Assembly: GCA_900316995.1 (NCBI GenBank)
Contig: ONEZ01000004.1
Span: forward strand, 1 to 64,000
DNA: 64,000 bases
DNA from: an uncultured Bacteroidales bacterium
GTDB taxonomy: Bacteria; Bacteroidota; Bacteroidia; Bacteroidales; Paludibacteraceae
Reading direction: 5' to 3'
Below, one piece after another: positions 23,568-32,738 of this stretch. Both the position numbers and the translations under genes were made by a program. Under the pieces are notes generated by a model that was not told the DNA's origin, did no database searches, and worked only from the letters and a program-made list of their open reading frames with translations. Positions within the stretch are counted from its first letter, which is position 1. Each line of letters begins with the position of its first letter.

Positions 23568-25397
23568 ATGGCAAAAAAACAATTTCCAGCACAAGGCACA
23601 GCAGATTTTGACTGGGATGCCTTTGAGAAAGGCTCAGTAGAGTCATCTATGAGCCAGGAGGACCTTACACAGGCCTACAATCAAACTCTAAACAAAGTTA
23701 ATAACAACGATGTAGTAGAGGGTACAGTAATTTCAATGAACAAACGTGAGGTAGTTGTAAACATAGGCTACAAGTCTGACGGTATTGTTTCTATGAACGA
23801 GTTCCGTTACAACCCGGATCTAAAGGTTGGTGACAAAGTAGAGGTTTACATTGAATCTCAAGAAGATAAAAAAGGTCAGCTCATCCTTTCACACAAAAGA
23901 GCACGTTCTGCACGTTCTTGGGATAGAGTCAATGAGGCTCTTGAGAAGGACGAGATAATCAAGGGTTACATTAAGAGCCGCACTAAGGGTGGTATGATAG
24001 TTGATGTATTTGGCATCGAGGCATTCCTGCCTGGCTCCCAGATTGACGTTAAGCCAATCCGTGACTATGAGCAGTTTGTTGGCAAGACCATGGAGTTCAA
24101 GGTTGTTAAAATCAACCATGAGTTCAAGAATGTGGTTGTATCACACAAGGCTCTTATTGAGGCTGAACTTGAGCAGCAGAAGAAAGAGATTATCAGCAAG
24201 CTTGAGAAAGGCCAGATTCTTGAAGGTACCGTTAAGGGCATAGAGCCTTACGGATGCTTCATTGACCTTGGTGGTGTTGATGGTCTTATTCACATTACAG
24301 ACCTCTCTTGGGGCAGAGTTAATCACCCAAGTGAGATTCTTTCACTTGACCAGAAGATTAACGTTGTTATCCTTGAGTTCAACGAGGATAAGACTCGTAT
24401 CGCTCTTGGTCTTAAGCAGCTTACACCACAACCATGGGAGGCTCTTGATCCAAATCTTAAGGTTGGCGATACCGTTAAAGGTAAGGTGGTTGTAGTTGCT
24501 GACTACGGTGCATTTGTAGAGATTGCCCCAGGTGTTGAAGGTCTTATCCATGTATCTGAGATGAGCTGGTCACAGCACCTGCGTTCTGCACAGGACTTTG
24601 TTAAGATTGGTGATATAGTAGAGGCTAAGATTCTTACACTTGACCGTGACGAGCGCAAGATGTCTCTTGGCATCAAGCAGCTTAAACCAGACCCATGGGA
24701 GAACATTGAGGAGAAATACGCTATCGGCAGCAAGCACACCGCTAAGGTTCGCAACTTCACAAACTTTGGTGTATTTGTTGAGCTTGAGGAAGGTGTTGAC
24801 GGTCTTATCCACATCTCAGACCTCTCTTGGACAAAGAAAATCAAACACCCATCTGAGTTCACAACTCTTGACTCTGACATTGACATTGTAGTTCTTGAGA
24901 TAGACAAAGAGAACCGCCGTCTCAGCCTTGGTCACAAACAGCTTGAGGATAACCCATGGGATACATACGAGACAATATTCACTGTAGATTCAATCCACAA
25001 GGGAACTATTGTTGAGATGATGGACAAGGGTGCAGTTGTTTCTCTTGAGTACGGTATAGAGGGTTTTGCAACTCCTAAGCACTTAGTAAAAGAGGACGGC
25101 ACACAGGCTAAGCAGGGTGAGACACTTGATTTCAAGGTAATTGAGTTCAAGAAGAACGAGAAGCGCATTATTCTTTCACACAGCCGCATATTTGAAGATG
25201 CTCAAAAGGCAGCCGAGGGTGAGGCTCCTGCAGAGAAGAAAGCTAAGAAGGCAGCCAAGAAAGAGGATGCCGCTCCTGCAATAGAGAAGACAACTCTTGG
25301 TGATATTGAGGGTCTTGCACAGCTTAAAGAGGAACTTGCCAAGAGCGAGGCAAAGGCTGCTGCAAAGAAGCCAGCCGCTAAGAAAGCTGAAGAATAA
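23568..25397 (+). CDS. rpsA: 30S ribosomal protein S1
   Basis: A 609-residue protein with six S1 OB-fold domains, beginning at about VVEGTVISMNKREVVVNIGY, IIKGYIKSRTKGGMIVDV, ILEGTVKGIEPYGCFIDL, VKGKVVVVADYGAFVEIA, HTAKVRNFTNFGVFVELE and IHKGTIVEMMDKGAVVSLEY. The four central domains carry the RNA-binding phrase GLIHISDLSW or close variants. The last 60 residues are a low-complexity Ala/Lys/Glu tail. S1 brings mRNA to the 30S subunit and matters particularly in Bacteroidota, which rarely use Shine-Dalgarno pairing. Monocistronic, with its own promoter and a strong terminator. Confidence 0.97.
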   Translation: MAKKQFPAQGTADFDWDAFEKGSVESSMSQEDLTQAYNQTLNKVNNNDVVEGTVISMNKREVVVNIGYKSDGIVSMNEFRYNPDLKVGDKVEVYIESQEDKKGQLILSHKRARSARSWDRVNEALEKDEIIKGYIKSRTKGGMIVDVFGIEAFLPGSQIDVKPIRDYEQFVGKTMEFKVVKINHEFKNVVVSHKALIEAELEQQKKEIISKLEKGQILEGTVKGIEPYGCFIDLGGVDGLIHITDLSWGRVNHPSEILSLDQKINVVILEFNEDKTRIALGLKQLTPQPWEALDPNLKVGDTVKGKVVVVADYGAFVEIAPGVEGLIHVSEMSWSQHLRSAQDFVKIGDIVEAKILTLDRDERKMSLGIKQLKPDPWENIEEKYAIGSKHTAKVRNFTNFGVFVELEEGVDGLIHISDLSWTKKIKHPSEFTTLDSDIDIVVLEIDKENRRLSLGHKQLEDNPWDTYETIFTVDSIHKGTIVEMMDKGAVVSLEYGIEGFATPKHLVKEDGTQAKQGETLDFKVIEFKKNEKRIILSHSRIFEDAQKAAEGEAPAEKKAKKAAKKEDAAPAIEKTTLGDIEGLAQLKEELAKSEAKAAAKKPAAKKAEE

Positions 25398-25415
25398 TAT
25401 CCAAAACAGGATAAG

Positions 25416-25450
25416 AAGAAAGGAGGAATGTCAGTCATTCCTCCTTTCTT
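25416..25450 (+). terminator. Terminator of rpsA
   Basis: A perfect 15-bp stem AAGAAAGGAGGAATG with CATTCCTCCTTTCTT around a TCAGT loop, followed by GTTTAAG. Confidence 0.85.
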
Positions 25451-25466
25451 GTTTAAGTCCCGTCAT

Positions 25467-25508
25467 TCAACTGTCAACTATCAACTGTCAACTATCAACT
25501 GTCAACTG
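25467..25508. repeat. Six tandem heptamers TCAACTG/TCAACTA containing the uvrA stop codon
   Basis: Six head-to-tail 7-bp units. On the minus strand they read (C/T)AGTTGA, and the uvrA TGA stop (25502-25504) is the end of one unit. The same AGTTGA word ends the DUF4494 gene. Confidence 0.85.
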
Positions 25509-28195
25509 AATAAGTATTTCCCTGTCACTGACTCCTCACACTTGACAAGTTCTTCAGGAGTTCCTTCAAACACCACATATCCGCCTTTTTCACCTCCCTC
25601 CGGACCAAGGTCTATTATGTGGTCAGCCTGAACCATAACATCAGTGTTATGCTCTATTACTATTAGGGTATGTCCGTTCTCAATAAGTTTATTAAACGCC
25701 TTGAGAAGAGTTACAATATCTGAGCTATGAAGACCTGTGGTGGGTTCGTCAAATATAAATATCTTATTCTGTTGGCTGGCTGTAGCAAGAATGGAAGCAA
25801 GTTTCACCCTCTGACTCTCACCGCCTGAAAGCGTGCTTGAAGACTGTCCTAATTTTATATAACCAATTCCCACGTCTTGCAGAGGTTTGAGCCTGCGAAC
25901 TATCTTTTGTGCCGTAAGTGATTCATCTTCCGAGAAGAACTCTATGGCCTGATTTACTGTCATATTAAGCACGTCATAGATGTTCACTCCCCGATATTTT
26001 ACATCAAGAACCTCCTGCTTATAGCGCTTGCCGTGGCACGCTTCACACTCTAAGACAACATCCGCCATAAACTGCATAGGAACAACTATGGTTCCCTCTC
26101 CCTGACACTCTTCGCATCGGCCGCCTGGGGAATTAAAAGAGAAGTATGAGGCGTTAAATCCCATCTGACGAGCAAGCTGTTGCTCCGCAAAGAGGTTACG
26201 TATCTCATCAAAAGCCTTTAGGTATATGCAGGGGTTAGAGCGTGATGACTTGCCAATAGGGTTTTGGTCCACAAGTTCTATGCCGCCAACAAGCCCCAAG
26301 CTTCCGCTAATGCTGCCGTAACTGCCCACATGCTCCACCACATCACCCCGCTGACGCTTTACTGCACCATAAAGCAGGTTCTTTACAAGTGTTGACTTTC
26401 CACTGCCGCTCACTCCAGTCACCACAGTCATCACTCCAAGCGGGAACTTTACACTGATATTCTTAAGGTTATTCTCAGTGGCGCCTTTAATCTCAATATA
26501 ATTATTCCATCTACGTCTGACCTTAGGTATAGGCAGCTTTACAAGATTATCCACATACTCTTTGGGCGAGCCTTGATACACCACCTCACCTCCAAGGCGT
26601 CCTGCTCCTGGACCTATGTTTATAACATAGTCAGCTGACGCAATTATGTTCTCATCATGCTCTACAACCACCACTGTGTTACCAAGGGCCTGCAGCTGTC
26701 TTAGCACCATTATCAACTGGTCTGTATTTTTTGGATGAAGACCTATGCTCGGTTCATCAAGAACATACAGAGAGCCTACAAGACTGCTTCCAAGCGATGT
26801 GGCAAGGTTTATACGCTGGCTTTCACCGCCTGACAATGTGTTAGATGCACGGTTCAACGTGAGATAATCAAGCCCTACTTCACACAGATAAGTTAGTCGT
26901 GAGGTTATTTCCACAAGAAGTTTCTGCGCCACACTTTTCTCATAATCAGTAAATTCGGCAGTACGGAAAAACTCTCTAAGTTGTGATACTGGCATGGCTG
27001 TCAGCTCCGTTATGGACTTACCGCACACTTTTACGTACTCAGCCTCACGGCGTAGCCTGCCCCCCATGCACTCCGGACATACGGTTTTTCCACGGTATCG
27101 GCTCAGCATCACACGATACTGTATTTTGTACTGGTTCTGCTCCACGTATTTAAAAAATTCATCAAGCCCGTAAAAGTACTCATTACCGGTCCATAGCAGT
27201 CTCTTCTGCTCAGGCGTAAGCTCAAAATAGGGTTTGTGTATTGGGAAATCAAACTTGTAGGCATTCTTGATAAGGTTCTGCTTATCCTCGCCCATAATTT
27301 TGCCACGCCATGGGGCTATGGCATCTTCGTAAATAGACAGGGTCTTGTTTGGCACAACCAGATTTTCATCTATACCTATTATGTTGCCAAACCCCTGACA
27401 CTTTGGGCATGCGCCCATAGGACTGTTAAAATTGAACAGCTGTTCTGACGGTTCCTCAAACTTAATACCGTCCGCTTCAAAATTTTCAGAGAACTCCTTA
27501 TCACCTACATAACAAATACCACCACCTTCATAAAATGCAGTCTCAACAGAATCAGCCATACGGTTTCTAAAGGCTTGCTCTCTCTGCACTGTAAAACGCT
27601 CCACCACAAGCCAAACCTTTGAGTATGGCTTATCATATTGAGCAAAATCATCAATACGCACAAACTCCCCGTTAACATAGACACGACTAAAGCCCTGTGA
27701 CTTAAGTACACGCAGCTTACTGACATCAGTGATTGGCGACATTAGCACTTGCTTATCGCCCTCTGGCAGAGATTCAATATAATCAAGCACATCTTTAACC
27801 TGATGTTTTGTAACCACAGTGCCAGACACTGGTGATATGGTTTTGCCTATACGTGCAAAAAGGAGTTTAAGATAATCATAAATCTCAGTAGATGTCCCCA
27901 CTGTGGAACGTGGATTACGGGTCTTTACCTTCTGCTCCACCGCTATGGCAGGCGGAAGGTTCTCAATAAAGTCAACATCGGGGCGTTGCTGATTACCCAC
28001 AAACTGGCGGGCGTACGATGACAGGCTTTCAACGTAACGCCTCTGCCCCTCCGCATACAGAGTGTCAAAAGCGAGCGAAGATTTACCACTTCCGCTCACA
28101 CCTGTAACAACTACAAGTTTGCCAGAAGGAATGCTCACGTCAATATTTTTCAAGTTATTGACGCGGGCACCCTTGATGTTTATACAGTTATTCAT
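25502..28195 (-). CDS. uvrA: UvrABC excinuclease subunit A
   Basis: An 897-residue DNA damage sensor with two ABC ATPase halves: Walker [21 protein letters not shown] near residue 33 and [17 protein letters not shown] near residue 590, with signatures [12 protein letters not shown] and [12 protein letters not shown]. The second-half zinc module is complete ([10 protein letters not shown], then [11 protein letters not shown]). In the first half only one cysteine pair ([10 protein letters not shown]) is present and the preceding pair is replaced by [11 protein letters not shown], so zinc module 1 looks lost; I believe this is usual in some Bacteroidota UvrA proteins. It is the last gene of a leftward run and overlaps the pfkA stop by one nucleotide. 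Its stop codon lies in a tandem heptamer repeat. Confidence 0.96.
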   Translation of the reverse strand: MNNCINIKGARVNNLKNIDVSIPSGKLVVVTGVSGSGKSSLAFDTLYAEGQRRYVESLSSYARQFVGNQQRPDVDFIENLPPAIAVEQKVKTRNPRSTVGTSTEIYDYLKLLFARIGKTISPVSGTVVTKHQVKDVLDYIESLPEGDKQVLMSPITDVSKLRVLKSQGFSRVYVNGEFVRIDDFAQYDKPYSKVWLVVERFTVQREQAFRNRMADSVETAFYEGGGICYVGDKEFSENFEADGIKFEEPSEQLFNFNSPMGACPKCQGFGNIIGIDENLVVPNKTLSIYEDAIAPWRGKIMGEDKQNLIKNAYKFDFPIHKPYFELTPEQKRLLWTGNEYFYGLDEFFKYVEQNQYKIQYRVMLSRYRGKTVCPECMGGRLRREAEYVKVCGKSITELTAMPVSQLREFFRTAEFTDYEKSVAQKLLVEITSRLTYLCEVGLDYLTLNRASNTLSGGESQRINLATSLGSSLVGSLYVLDEPSIGLHPKNTDQLIMVLRQLQALGNTVVVVEHDENIIASADYVINIGPGAGRLGGEVVYQGSPKEYVDNLVKLPIPKVRRRWNNYIEIKGATENNLKNISVKFPLGVMTVVTGVSGSGKSTLVKNLLYGAVKRQRGDVVEHVGSYGSISGSLGLVGGIELVDQNPIGKSSRSNPCIYLKAFDEIRNLFAEQQLARQMGFNASYFSFNSPGGRCEECQGEGTIVVPMQFMADVVLECEACHGKRYKQEVLDVKYRGVNIYDVLNMTVNQAIEFFSEDESLTAQKIVRRLKPLQDVGIGYIKLGQSSSTLSGGESQRVKLASILATASQQNKIFIFDEPTTGLHSSDIVTLLKAFNKLIENGHTLIVIEHNTDVMVQADHIIDLGPEGGEKGGYVVFEGTPEELVKCEESVTGKYLFS

Positions 28196-29175
28196 TAGAT
28201 AGACAGAGACCTCAGTACGCGAAGCAACTGTTTGTCAATTGGCTTATCATCCTTAATGGCACGTGAGAACGGCACATATACAATCTCATCATTCTGAACT
28301 CCAACCATAAGGTTACGCTGGTCGTCAAGAAGAGCCTCCACTGCGGCTGCACCCATACGGCTTGCGAGTATTCTATCTTGCGCAGACGGAGTGCCGCCAC
28401 GCTGTATATGGCCTAAAATAACCACACGCACGTCATACTGAGGATAGTCTTTCTTAACCTTCTCAGCCACACCATTGGCACCTCCGGTAACGTCGCTCTC
28501 TGCAACAAGAACTATACTGCTGTTCTTTGTCTTACGGAATCCGTTTTGAATAACCTCTGCAAGCATATCTTCTTTGATAGCCACCTCCGGGATAACAGCG
28601 GCTTCAGCTCCTGATGCTATGGCGGCGTTAAGAGCAAGAAAACCCGCATCGCGGCCCATAACCTCAACAAAAAAGAGACGCTCGTGTGATGACGCCGTGT
28701 CACGAATCTTATCCACACAATCTATAACAGTGTTAAGTGCTGTATCATAACCTATTGTCTTGTCAGTGCCGCATAGGTCATTATCTATAGTACAAGGAAC
28801 GCCCACAATAGGAACGTTAAACTCCTGGGCGAATGTCCTGGCACCTGTAAACGTACCGTCACCGCCAAGAACCACCAATGCGTCTATGTTATGCTTCTGC
28901 ATGTTATCGAATGCCTGCTTTCTACCCTCAGGGGTCTTGAATTCCGGGCATCGTGCCGTCTTGATTATGGTACCACCGTGTTGTATTATATTACTTACAT
29001 TCTGGGTCTTAAAATCTATGATTTCATCTGTGATGAGCCCCCTGTAACCTCTACAGATAGCTTTGACAGCCACACCGTTGAAAATAGCAGAACGTGTAAC
29101 AGCCCTTAATGCGGCGTTCATACCGGGAGCGTCACCACCTGAAGTGAGAACTCCGATTGTTTTAATCTCATACAT
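28195..29175 (-). CDS. pfkA: 6-phosphofructokinase
   Basis: A 326-residue glycolytic enzyme that phosphorylates fructose 6-phosphate. Motifs in order: [19 protein letters not shown] (ATP site), [29 protein letters not shown] (catalytic Asp) and [14 protein letters not shown]. The GGDGT pattern with glycine at the third position fits ATP rather than pyrophosphate use. It sits in the conserved order porQ-cmk-ispH-pfkA, six nucleotides after ispH, and couples to uvrA through TAATG. Confidence 0.96.
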   Translation of the reverse strand: MYEIKTIGVLTSGGDAPGMNAALRAVTRSAIFNGVAVKAICRGYRGLITDEIIDFKTQNVSNIIQHGGTIIKTARCPEFKTPEGRKQAFDNMQKHNIDALVVLGGDGTFTGARTFAQEFNVPIVGVPCTIDNDLCGTDKTIGYDTALNTVIDCVDKIRDTASSHERLFFVEVMGRDAGFLALNAAIASGAEAAVIPEVAIKEDMLAEVIQNGFRKTKNSSIVLVAESDVTGGANGVAEKVKKDYPQYDVRVVILGHIQRGGTPSAQDRILASRMGAAAVEALLDDQRNLMVGVQNDEIVYVPFSRAIKDDKPIDKQLLRVLRSLSI

Positions 29176-29181
29176 AGTTTT

Positions 29182-30063
29182 TCAGTTTAAAATGTTATTG
29201 TTAATGTATTTTGCTATCTGCTCCATCTGCCAGCGAGGCGTGCTTGTGGCACCACATATTCCTATTCTATCAGCCTCTGCGAACCACGCTGGTTGAATTT
29301 GTTTAACATTTTGTATAAAATAACTGCGTGCATTTACCGCCGCACACGCACTAAAGAGCGCCTTGGCGTTTGAACTCTTCACTCCTCCAACAAACAACAC
29401 CACATCATGACGGCGTGCAAAACTCTCTATCTTCTTCTGCCGGCCTGCCACCTGACGGCAGATTGTGTCATATACAACTAATTTGGCGCCAAAAGCCATC
29501 CTGCTCTCCAAATAGGTGCTAAGAATCTGGAATCCGTCTATGGGTTTGGTTGTCTGGGAAAACAATATAATGTTACGGCTGAAATCTATTCTTTCAAGCC
29601 CTGCCGTGTCTGTTTCACTCTCAACCACAATCGCCTCTCCGTTTGTCTGCCCCACCAAACCGTTCACCTCTGCATGGCCGTTCTTACCATAAATTACTAT
29701 TTGCGCATCGGAGTTCTCTATATAGGCCTTACGTATGCGCTGCTGAAGTTTAAGCACAACAGGACACGTAGCATCTATTATTCTAATACCCTCTTTATCA
29801 GCTTCTTCGTATGTTGACGGAGGCTCTCCGTGCGCCCTGAGCAGCACCTTGCACCCGCTCAAGTTCTTAAGATCTGAATGTTCTATAACTCTAAGGCCAC
29901 GGTCTGACAGACGTTTCACCTCATCACCATTGTGGACTATATCTCCTAAACAATACAGAGGCTCAGCTGAATCATCAAGCTCCTTTTCAGCCTTAGTGAT
30001 GGCATTAACCACACCAAAACAGAATCCCGAATCAGAGTCTATTTCAACTACTCTTTTCTGCAT
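29182..30063 (-). CDS. ispH: 4-hydroxy-3-methylbut-2-enyl diphosphate reductase
   Basis: A 293-residue iron-sulfur enzyme that makes IPP and DMAPP in the last step of the MEP isoprenoid pathway. The three cluster cysteines are in SGFCFGVVNAI near residue 14, IIDATCPVV near 96 and VYDTICRQVAGRQ near 200; GICGATSTPRW lies near the end. It supplies precursors used by UppS, encoded 15 kb away. Its start overlaps the end of cmk by 16 nt. Confidence 0.95.
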   Translation of the reverse strand: MQKRVVEIDSDSGFCFGVVNAITKAEKELDDSAEPLYCLGDIVHNGDEVKRLSDRGLRVIEHSDLKNLSGCKVLLRAHGEPPSTYEEADKEGIRIIDATCPVVLKLQQRIRKAYIENSDAQIVIYGKNGHAEVNGLVGQTNGEAIVVESETDTAGLERIDFSRNIILFSQTTKPIDGFQILSTYLESRMAFGAKLVVYDTICRQVAGRQKKIESFARRHDVVLFVGGVKSSNAKALFSACAAVNARSYFIQNVKQIQPAWFAEADRIGICGATSTPRWQMEQIAKYINNNILN

Positions 30064-30719
30064 GCTTCATCAAACTTTTTTAGTAGCCAGTCGTTCTGCT
30101 CTTCTATGGTCATATTGCCGTTATCAAGCACAAAAGCATCGTCAGCCTTGCATAACGGGCTTTCTGTCCTTGTCTCATCCAGATAGTCACGTTTTTTTAC
30201 ATTATCAAGCACCTCATTAAAGTCAACAATATGTCCTTTTGACAGCATCTCATCATAACGCCTTTGCGCCCTTATCTCAGCCGATGCAGTCACAAACACC
30301 TTTAATTCAGCTTGCGGGAACACCACAGTACCTATATCCCTGCCGTCCATCACCACACCTCCATCTTTACCCATAGCACGTTGAATAGCCACAAGGCGGC
30401 TGCGCACCTCAGGTATGGCACTCACATAGCTCACACTTTCACTAACCTCCATACTGCGTATAGACGTTGAAACATCCTCACCACAAAGCGTGGTGTTACC
30501 GTACTTATCCTGACGGATGTCAATATTTTCAAGCGCACCTATAAGGGCGTCACGGTTCACCTTGTCACCATTTATCCACCCTCTTCTTATTGCATAGAGA
30601 GCTACAGCACGATACATGGCACCCGTATCCACGTATGTGTAACCCACAGCCTTGGCAAGCTGTTTTGCCATAGTGCTTTTCCCGCAAGATGAATATCCGT
30701 CTATTGCTACCGTAATCAT
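30048..30719 (-). CDS. cmk: Cytidylate kinase
   Basis: A 223-residue nucleoside monophosphate kinase that phosphorylates CMP and dCMP. The P-loop is IDGYSSCGKSTMAKQLAK; YVDTGAMYRAVALYAI and GRDIGTVVFPQAELKVF are the other conserved segments. The ATG abuts an array of octamers AGTTYAGG that fills the whole spacer from porQ; its AGGAG cores happen to resemble Shine-Dalgarno sites. It overlaps ispH by 16 nt. Confidence 0.95.
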   Translation of the reverse strand: MITVAIDGYSSCGKSTMAKQLAKAVGYTYVDTGAMYRAVALYAIRRGWINGDKVNRDALIGALENIDIRQDKYGNTTLCGEDVSTSIRSMEVSESVSYVSAIPEVRSRLVAIQRAMGKDGGVVMDGRDIGTVVFPQAELKVFVTASAEIRAQRRYDEMLSKGHIVDFNEVLDNVKKRDYLDETRTESPLCKADDAFVLDNGNMTIEEQNDWLLKKFDEACRKE

Positions 30720-30775
30720 ACTCCTGAACTCCTTTACTCCTAAACTCCTGAACTCCTAAACTCCTGAACTCCTAA
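30720..30775. repeat. Seven tandem octamers ACTCCTRA filling the porQ-cmk spacer
   Basis: Seven head-to-tail copies (one is ACTCCTTT). The last codons and TAG stop of porQ (30756-30758) lie within them, and the array ends at the cmk ATG. It is the same octamer as at 3956-3987. Confidence 0.85.
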
Positions 30776-31775
30776 ACTTCTTATTAAACCAATTTATATC
30801 CATTGCAAGCGAAAAATGGGCTGTAACCGCAGATGTGCTGTAAAACGCAATTCCAACCCCCAGGCGGAACATGTACAGCTTGGCTCCACCACCGAAAGAA
30901 AGGCCTGAAAGCGACATTACTGTAGGGTTACCTAAACTCAGCCCCCTGTCAAAGTTATATGACAAACCCACCCAGAACTTTTCAGATTTTGGCATTATGT
31001 CCATACCCACTATAAACTTCTTGCCTATCATGAGCCCCACATTTGAATCATTCCACTTCTGCAGGTTCTGGAGTGTGAGATAAAAGACTATAGGAGCCTT
31101 CTTCAGGCGTTTTGAAACACCAAGCGTCACATTAAGTGGCATCCATTTTGAAGCAAGCGTCACGCCCTCAGGTCCGGCAAGCCTGCCTCCAAAATTCTGG
31201 ACGGCAAGCCCCACATTCACAAGAGACACCGTATCATGAAACATAACACCCACATCACCACCAAGTGAGAATGACGTGTACCCCCCATAACTGTTTATCG
31301 CAGGTTTAAGTGTCACGCCTATGGAGAAATACTTGTTAAGCAGCCTTGAGTATGTAGCTGTAAATGCAAAATCATTAGCGCTTACAGTTCCAATCTCAGT
31401 TCCTGAAGCATCGTAGCTTTTCATTTTCCCATACATAGCCGCCTGGAATCCAGCCATAAAGACATCCTTATCAGAAAACTTATAGGTGTATGCCGCACTG
31501 GCATAACCCGTATGATACATGTAAACAGAATAGTTAAGATTTATCTGGTTGTGTGATTCCGCTCCCAGCGATGCAGGGTTTGAGAGGGCGAACATCTGGT
31601 CTCCGCCCGTAAATGAGACTGTGTTTCCGCCAAGCGCAGCGGTATGGGCAGACACAGGGAACTCCAAGAACGTGCTCACAGCCGTACCCATCTGCTGAGC
31701 ATTACAAACCACTGCACACTGCAACATAGCAGCAAGCGATAAAACAACCCCATATTTACGTCTTGAAGAATCCAC
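30756..31775 (-). CDS. porQ: Type IX secretion system protein PorQ
   Basis: The reading frame matches PorQ: GTAVSTFLEFPVSAHTAALG and FALSNPASLGAESHNQINLN near the N terminus of the mature protein, then outer-membrane beta-barrel strands. PorQ is part of the T9SS attachment complex in Porphyromonas. I place the start at GTG 31773-31775, giving 339 residues with signal peptide DSSRRKYGVVLSLAAMLQCA; an in-frame TTG at 31805 is rejected because it is part of the promoter TAATTTTG. The C-terminal codons (RSSGV) are read from an octamer repeat. It is the first gene of porQ-cmk-ispH-pfkA-uvrA, which ties a T9SS component to core metabolism genes. Confidence 0.88.
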   Translation of the reverse strand: MDSSRRKYGVVLSLAAMLQCAVVCNAQQMGTAVSTFLEFPVSAHTAALGGNTVSFTGGDQMFALSNPASLGAESHNQINLNYSVYMYHTGYASAAYTYKFSDKDVFMAGFQAAMYGKMKSYDASGTEIGTVSANDFAFTATYSRLLNKYFSIGVTLKPAINSYGGYTSFSLGGDVGVMFHDTVSLVNVGLAVQNFGGRLAGPEGVTLASKWMPLNVTLGVSKRLKKAPIVFYLTLQNLQKWNDSNVGLMIGKKFIVGMDIMPKSEKFWVGLSYNFDRGLSLGNPTVMSLSGLSFGGGAKLYMFRLGVGIAFYSTSAVTAHFSLAMDINWFNKKFRSSGV

Positions 31776-31802
31776 AAATACACCTAATATATAAAACAGT
31801 CC

Positions 31803-31810
31803 CAAAATTA
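31803..31810 (-). promoter_or_regulatory. Bacteroidota -7 element (TAATTTTG) for porQ
   Basis: Minus-strand TAnnTTTG match; transcription from it would start near 31799, about 24 nt before the proposed GTG start. Confidence 0.6.
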
Positions 31811-31914
31811 GTAAAAAAACAAACTATTCGCCATACTTTTTCCATTAAAGTTGCATATTAAAAATTTATAATAAAAAAAAAGCCCGTAATGGCGAGTATA
31901 TGAAAAAAAATGAT

Positions 31915-31922
31915 TACATTTG
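31915..31922 (+). promoter_or_regulatory. Bacteroidota -7 element (TACATTTG) for tonB
   Basis: Plus-strand TAnnTTTG match 62 nt before the tonB ATG. Confidence 0.55.
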
Positions 31923-31984
31923 CAAACACTTGAAGCATGCTTTGCCATGCCCGATACCAAGCATAATAACTTTTAAACAATAAT

Positions 31985-32671
31985 ATGGAAATAAAAAAAT
32001 CACCAAAGGCCGATATTGAGAACAGCAAATCAACGTCGCTGCTCATTGGCTTGACCGTCGCTTTGGGTATTTTGTTCGCTGCCTTTGAATGGTCGCAGAG
32101 CGAAATCAAAATTTACGACGAGGCCCTCCAGAATGTTGTAGAGGAGGACGAGGAGATGGTAGAGGTAACGTTTAGAGATGAGACACCACCGCCTCCACCG
32201 CCACCAGAGCCGGAGACAGTACTTAGTGACGTTATTGAGATAAAAGAGAATACAGAAGATGTCCAGACCGCTGATTTCTCAACTGAAGATGACGCCAACA
32301 AGGGTGTAGAGATACACGAGGTTGTGCAACAGGTTGAGGAAGAGGAGCCTGAAGAGCAGAAGATTCACGTAGTTGTGGAGAAAATGCCGGAGTTCCCTGG
32401 CGGCAATGAAGCCATGAGCCGCTGGCTTTCAAAAAACATCAAATATCCTCTTATAGCACAGGAGAACAATATTCAAGGACGTGTGGTTTGCCAGTTCGTT
32501 GTGAACAGTGACGGTAAGATTGTAGATGTACAGGTTGTACGTGGTGTAGAGGCCAGCCTTGACGCAGAAGCCGTGAGAGTTATCAAATCCATGCCAGCAT
32601 GGACTCCTGGACGTCAGGGAGGTAAGAACGTTCGTGTAAAATACACACTGCCTATCAGATTCAAACTATAA
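31985..32671 (+). CDS. tonB: Energy transducer TonB
   Basis: A 228-residue inner-membrane protein: a short cytoplasmic tail, one membrane helix (residues about 19-36, LLIGLTVALGILFAAFEW), a proline run PPPPPPPEPE with an acidic linker, and the C-terminal TonB domain from about residue 145 (EKMPEFPGGNEAMSRWLS to YTLPIRFKL). TonB passes energy from ExbBD to outer-membrane TonB-dependent transporters. No exbB/exbD is next to it. It is monocistronic, with its own promoter and terminator. Confidence 0.93.
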   Translation: MEIKKSPKADIENSKSTSLLIGLTVALGILFAAFEWSQSEIKIYDEALQNVVEEDEEMVEVTFRDETPPPPPPPEPETVLSDVIEIKENTEDVQTADFSTEDDANKGVEIHEVVQQVEEEEPEEQKIHVVVEKMPEFPGGNEAMSRWLSKNIKYPLIAQENNIQGRVVCQFVVNSDGKIVDVQVVRGVEASLDAEAVRVIKSMPAWTPGRQGGKNVRVKYTLPIRFKL

Positions 32672-32693
32672 CCAGTTAATACTGAGTAATAAC

Positions 32694-32729
32694 AAAAGCC
32701 TTTCGTAACTATTTTCGGAAGGCTTTTTA
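32694..32729 (+). terminator. Terminator of tonB
   Basis: AAAAGCCTTTCG pairs with CGGAAGGCTTTT (one G-U pair), followed by TAAG. It lies 22 nt after the stop and only 10 nt before the hflX ATG. Confidence 0.75.
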
Positions 32730-32738
32730 AGTAAATAG

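Noticed and set aside
31776-31805. TTG start of porQ at 31805
   Set aside because: This TTG is the end of the promoter word TAATTTTG, so it would not lie in the mRNA; the GTG at 31775 gives a clean signal peptide.
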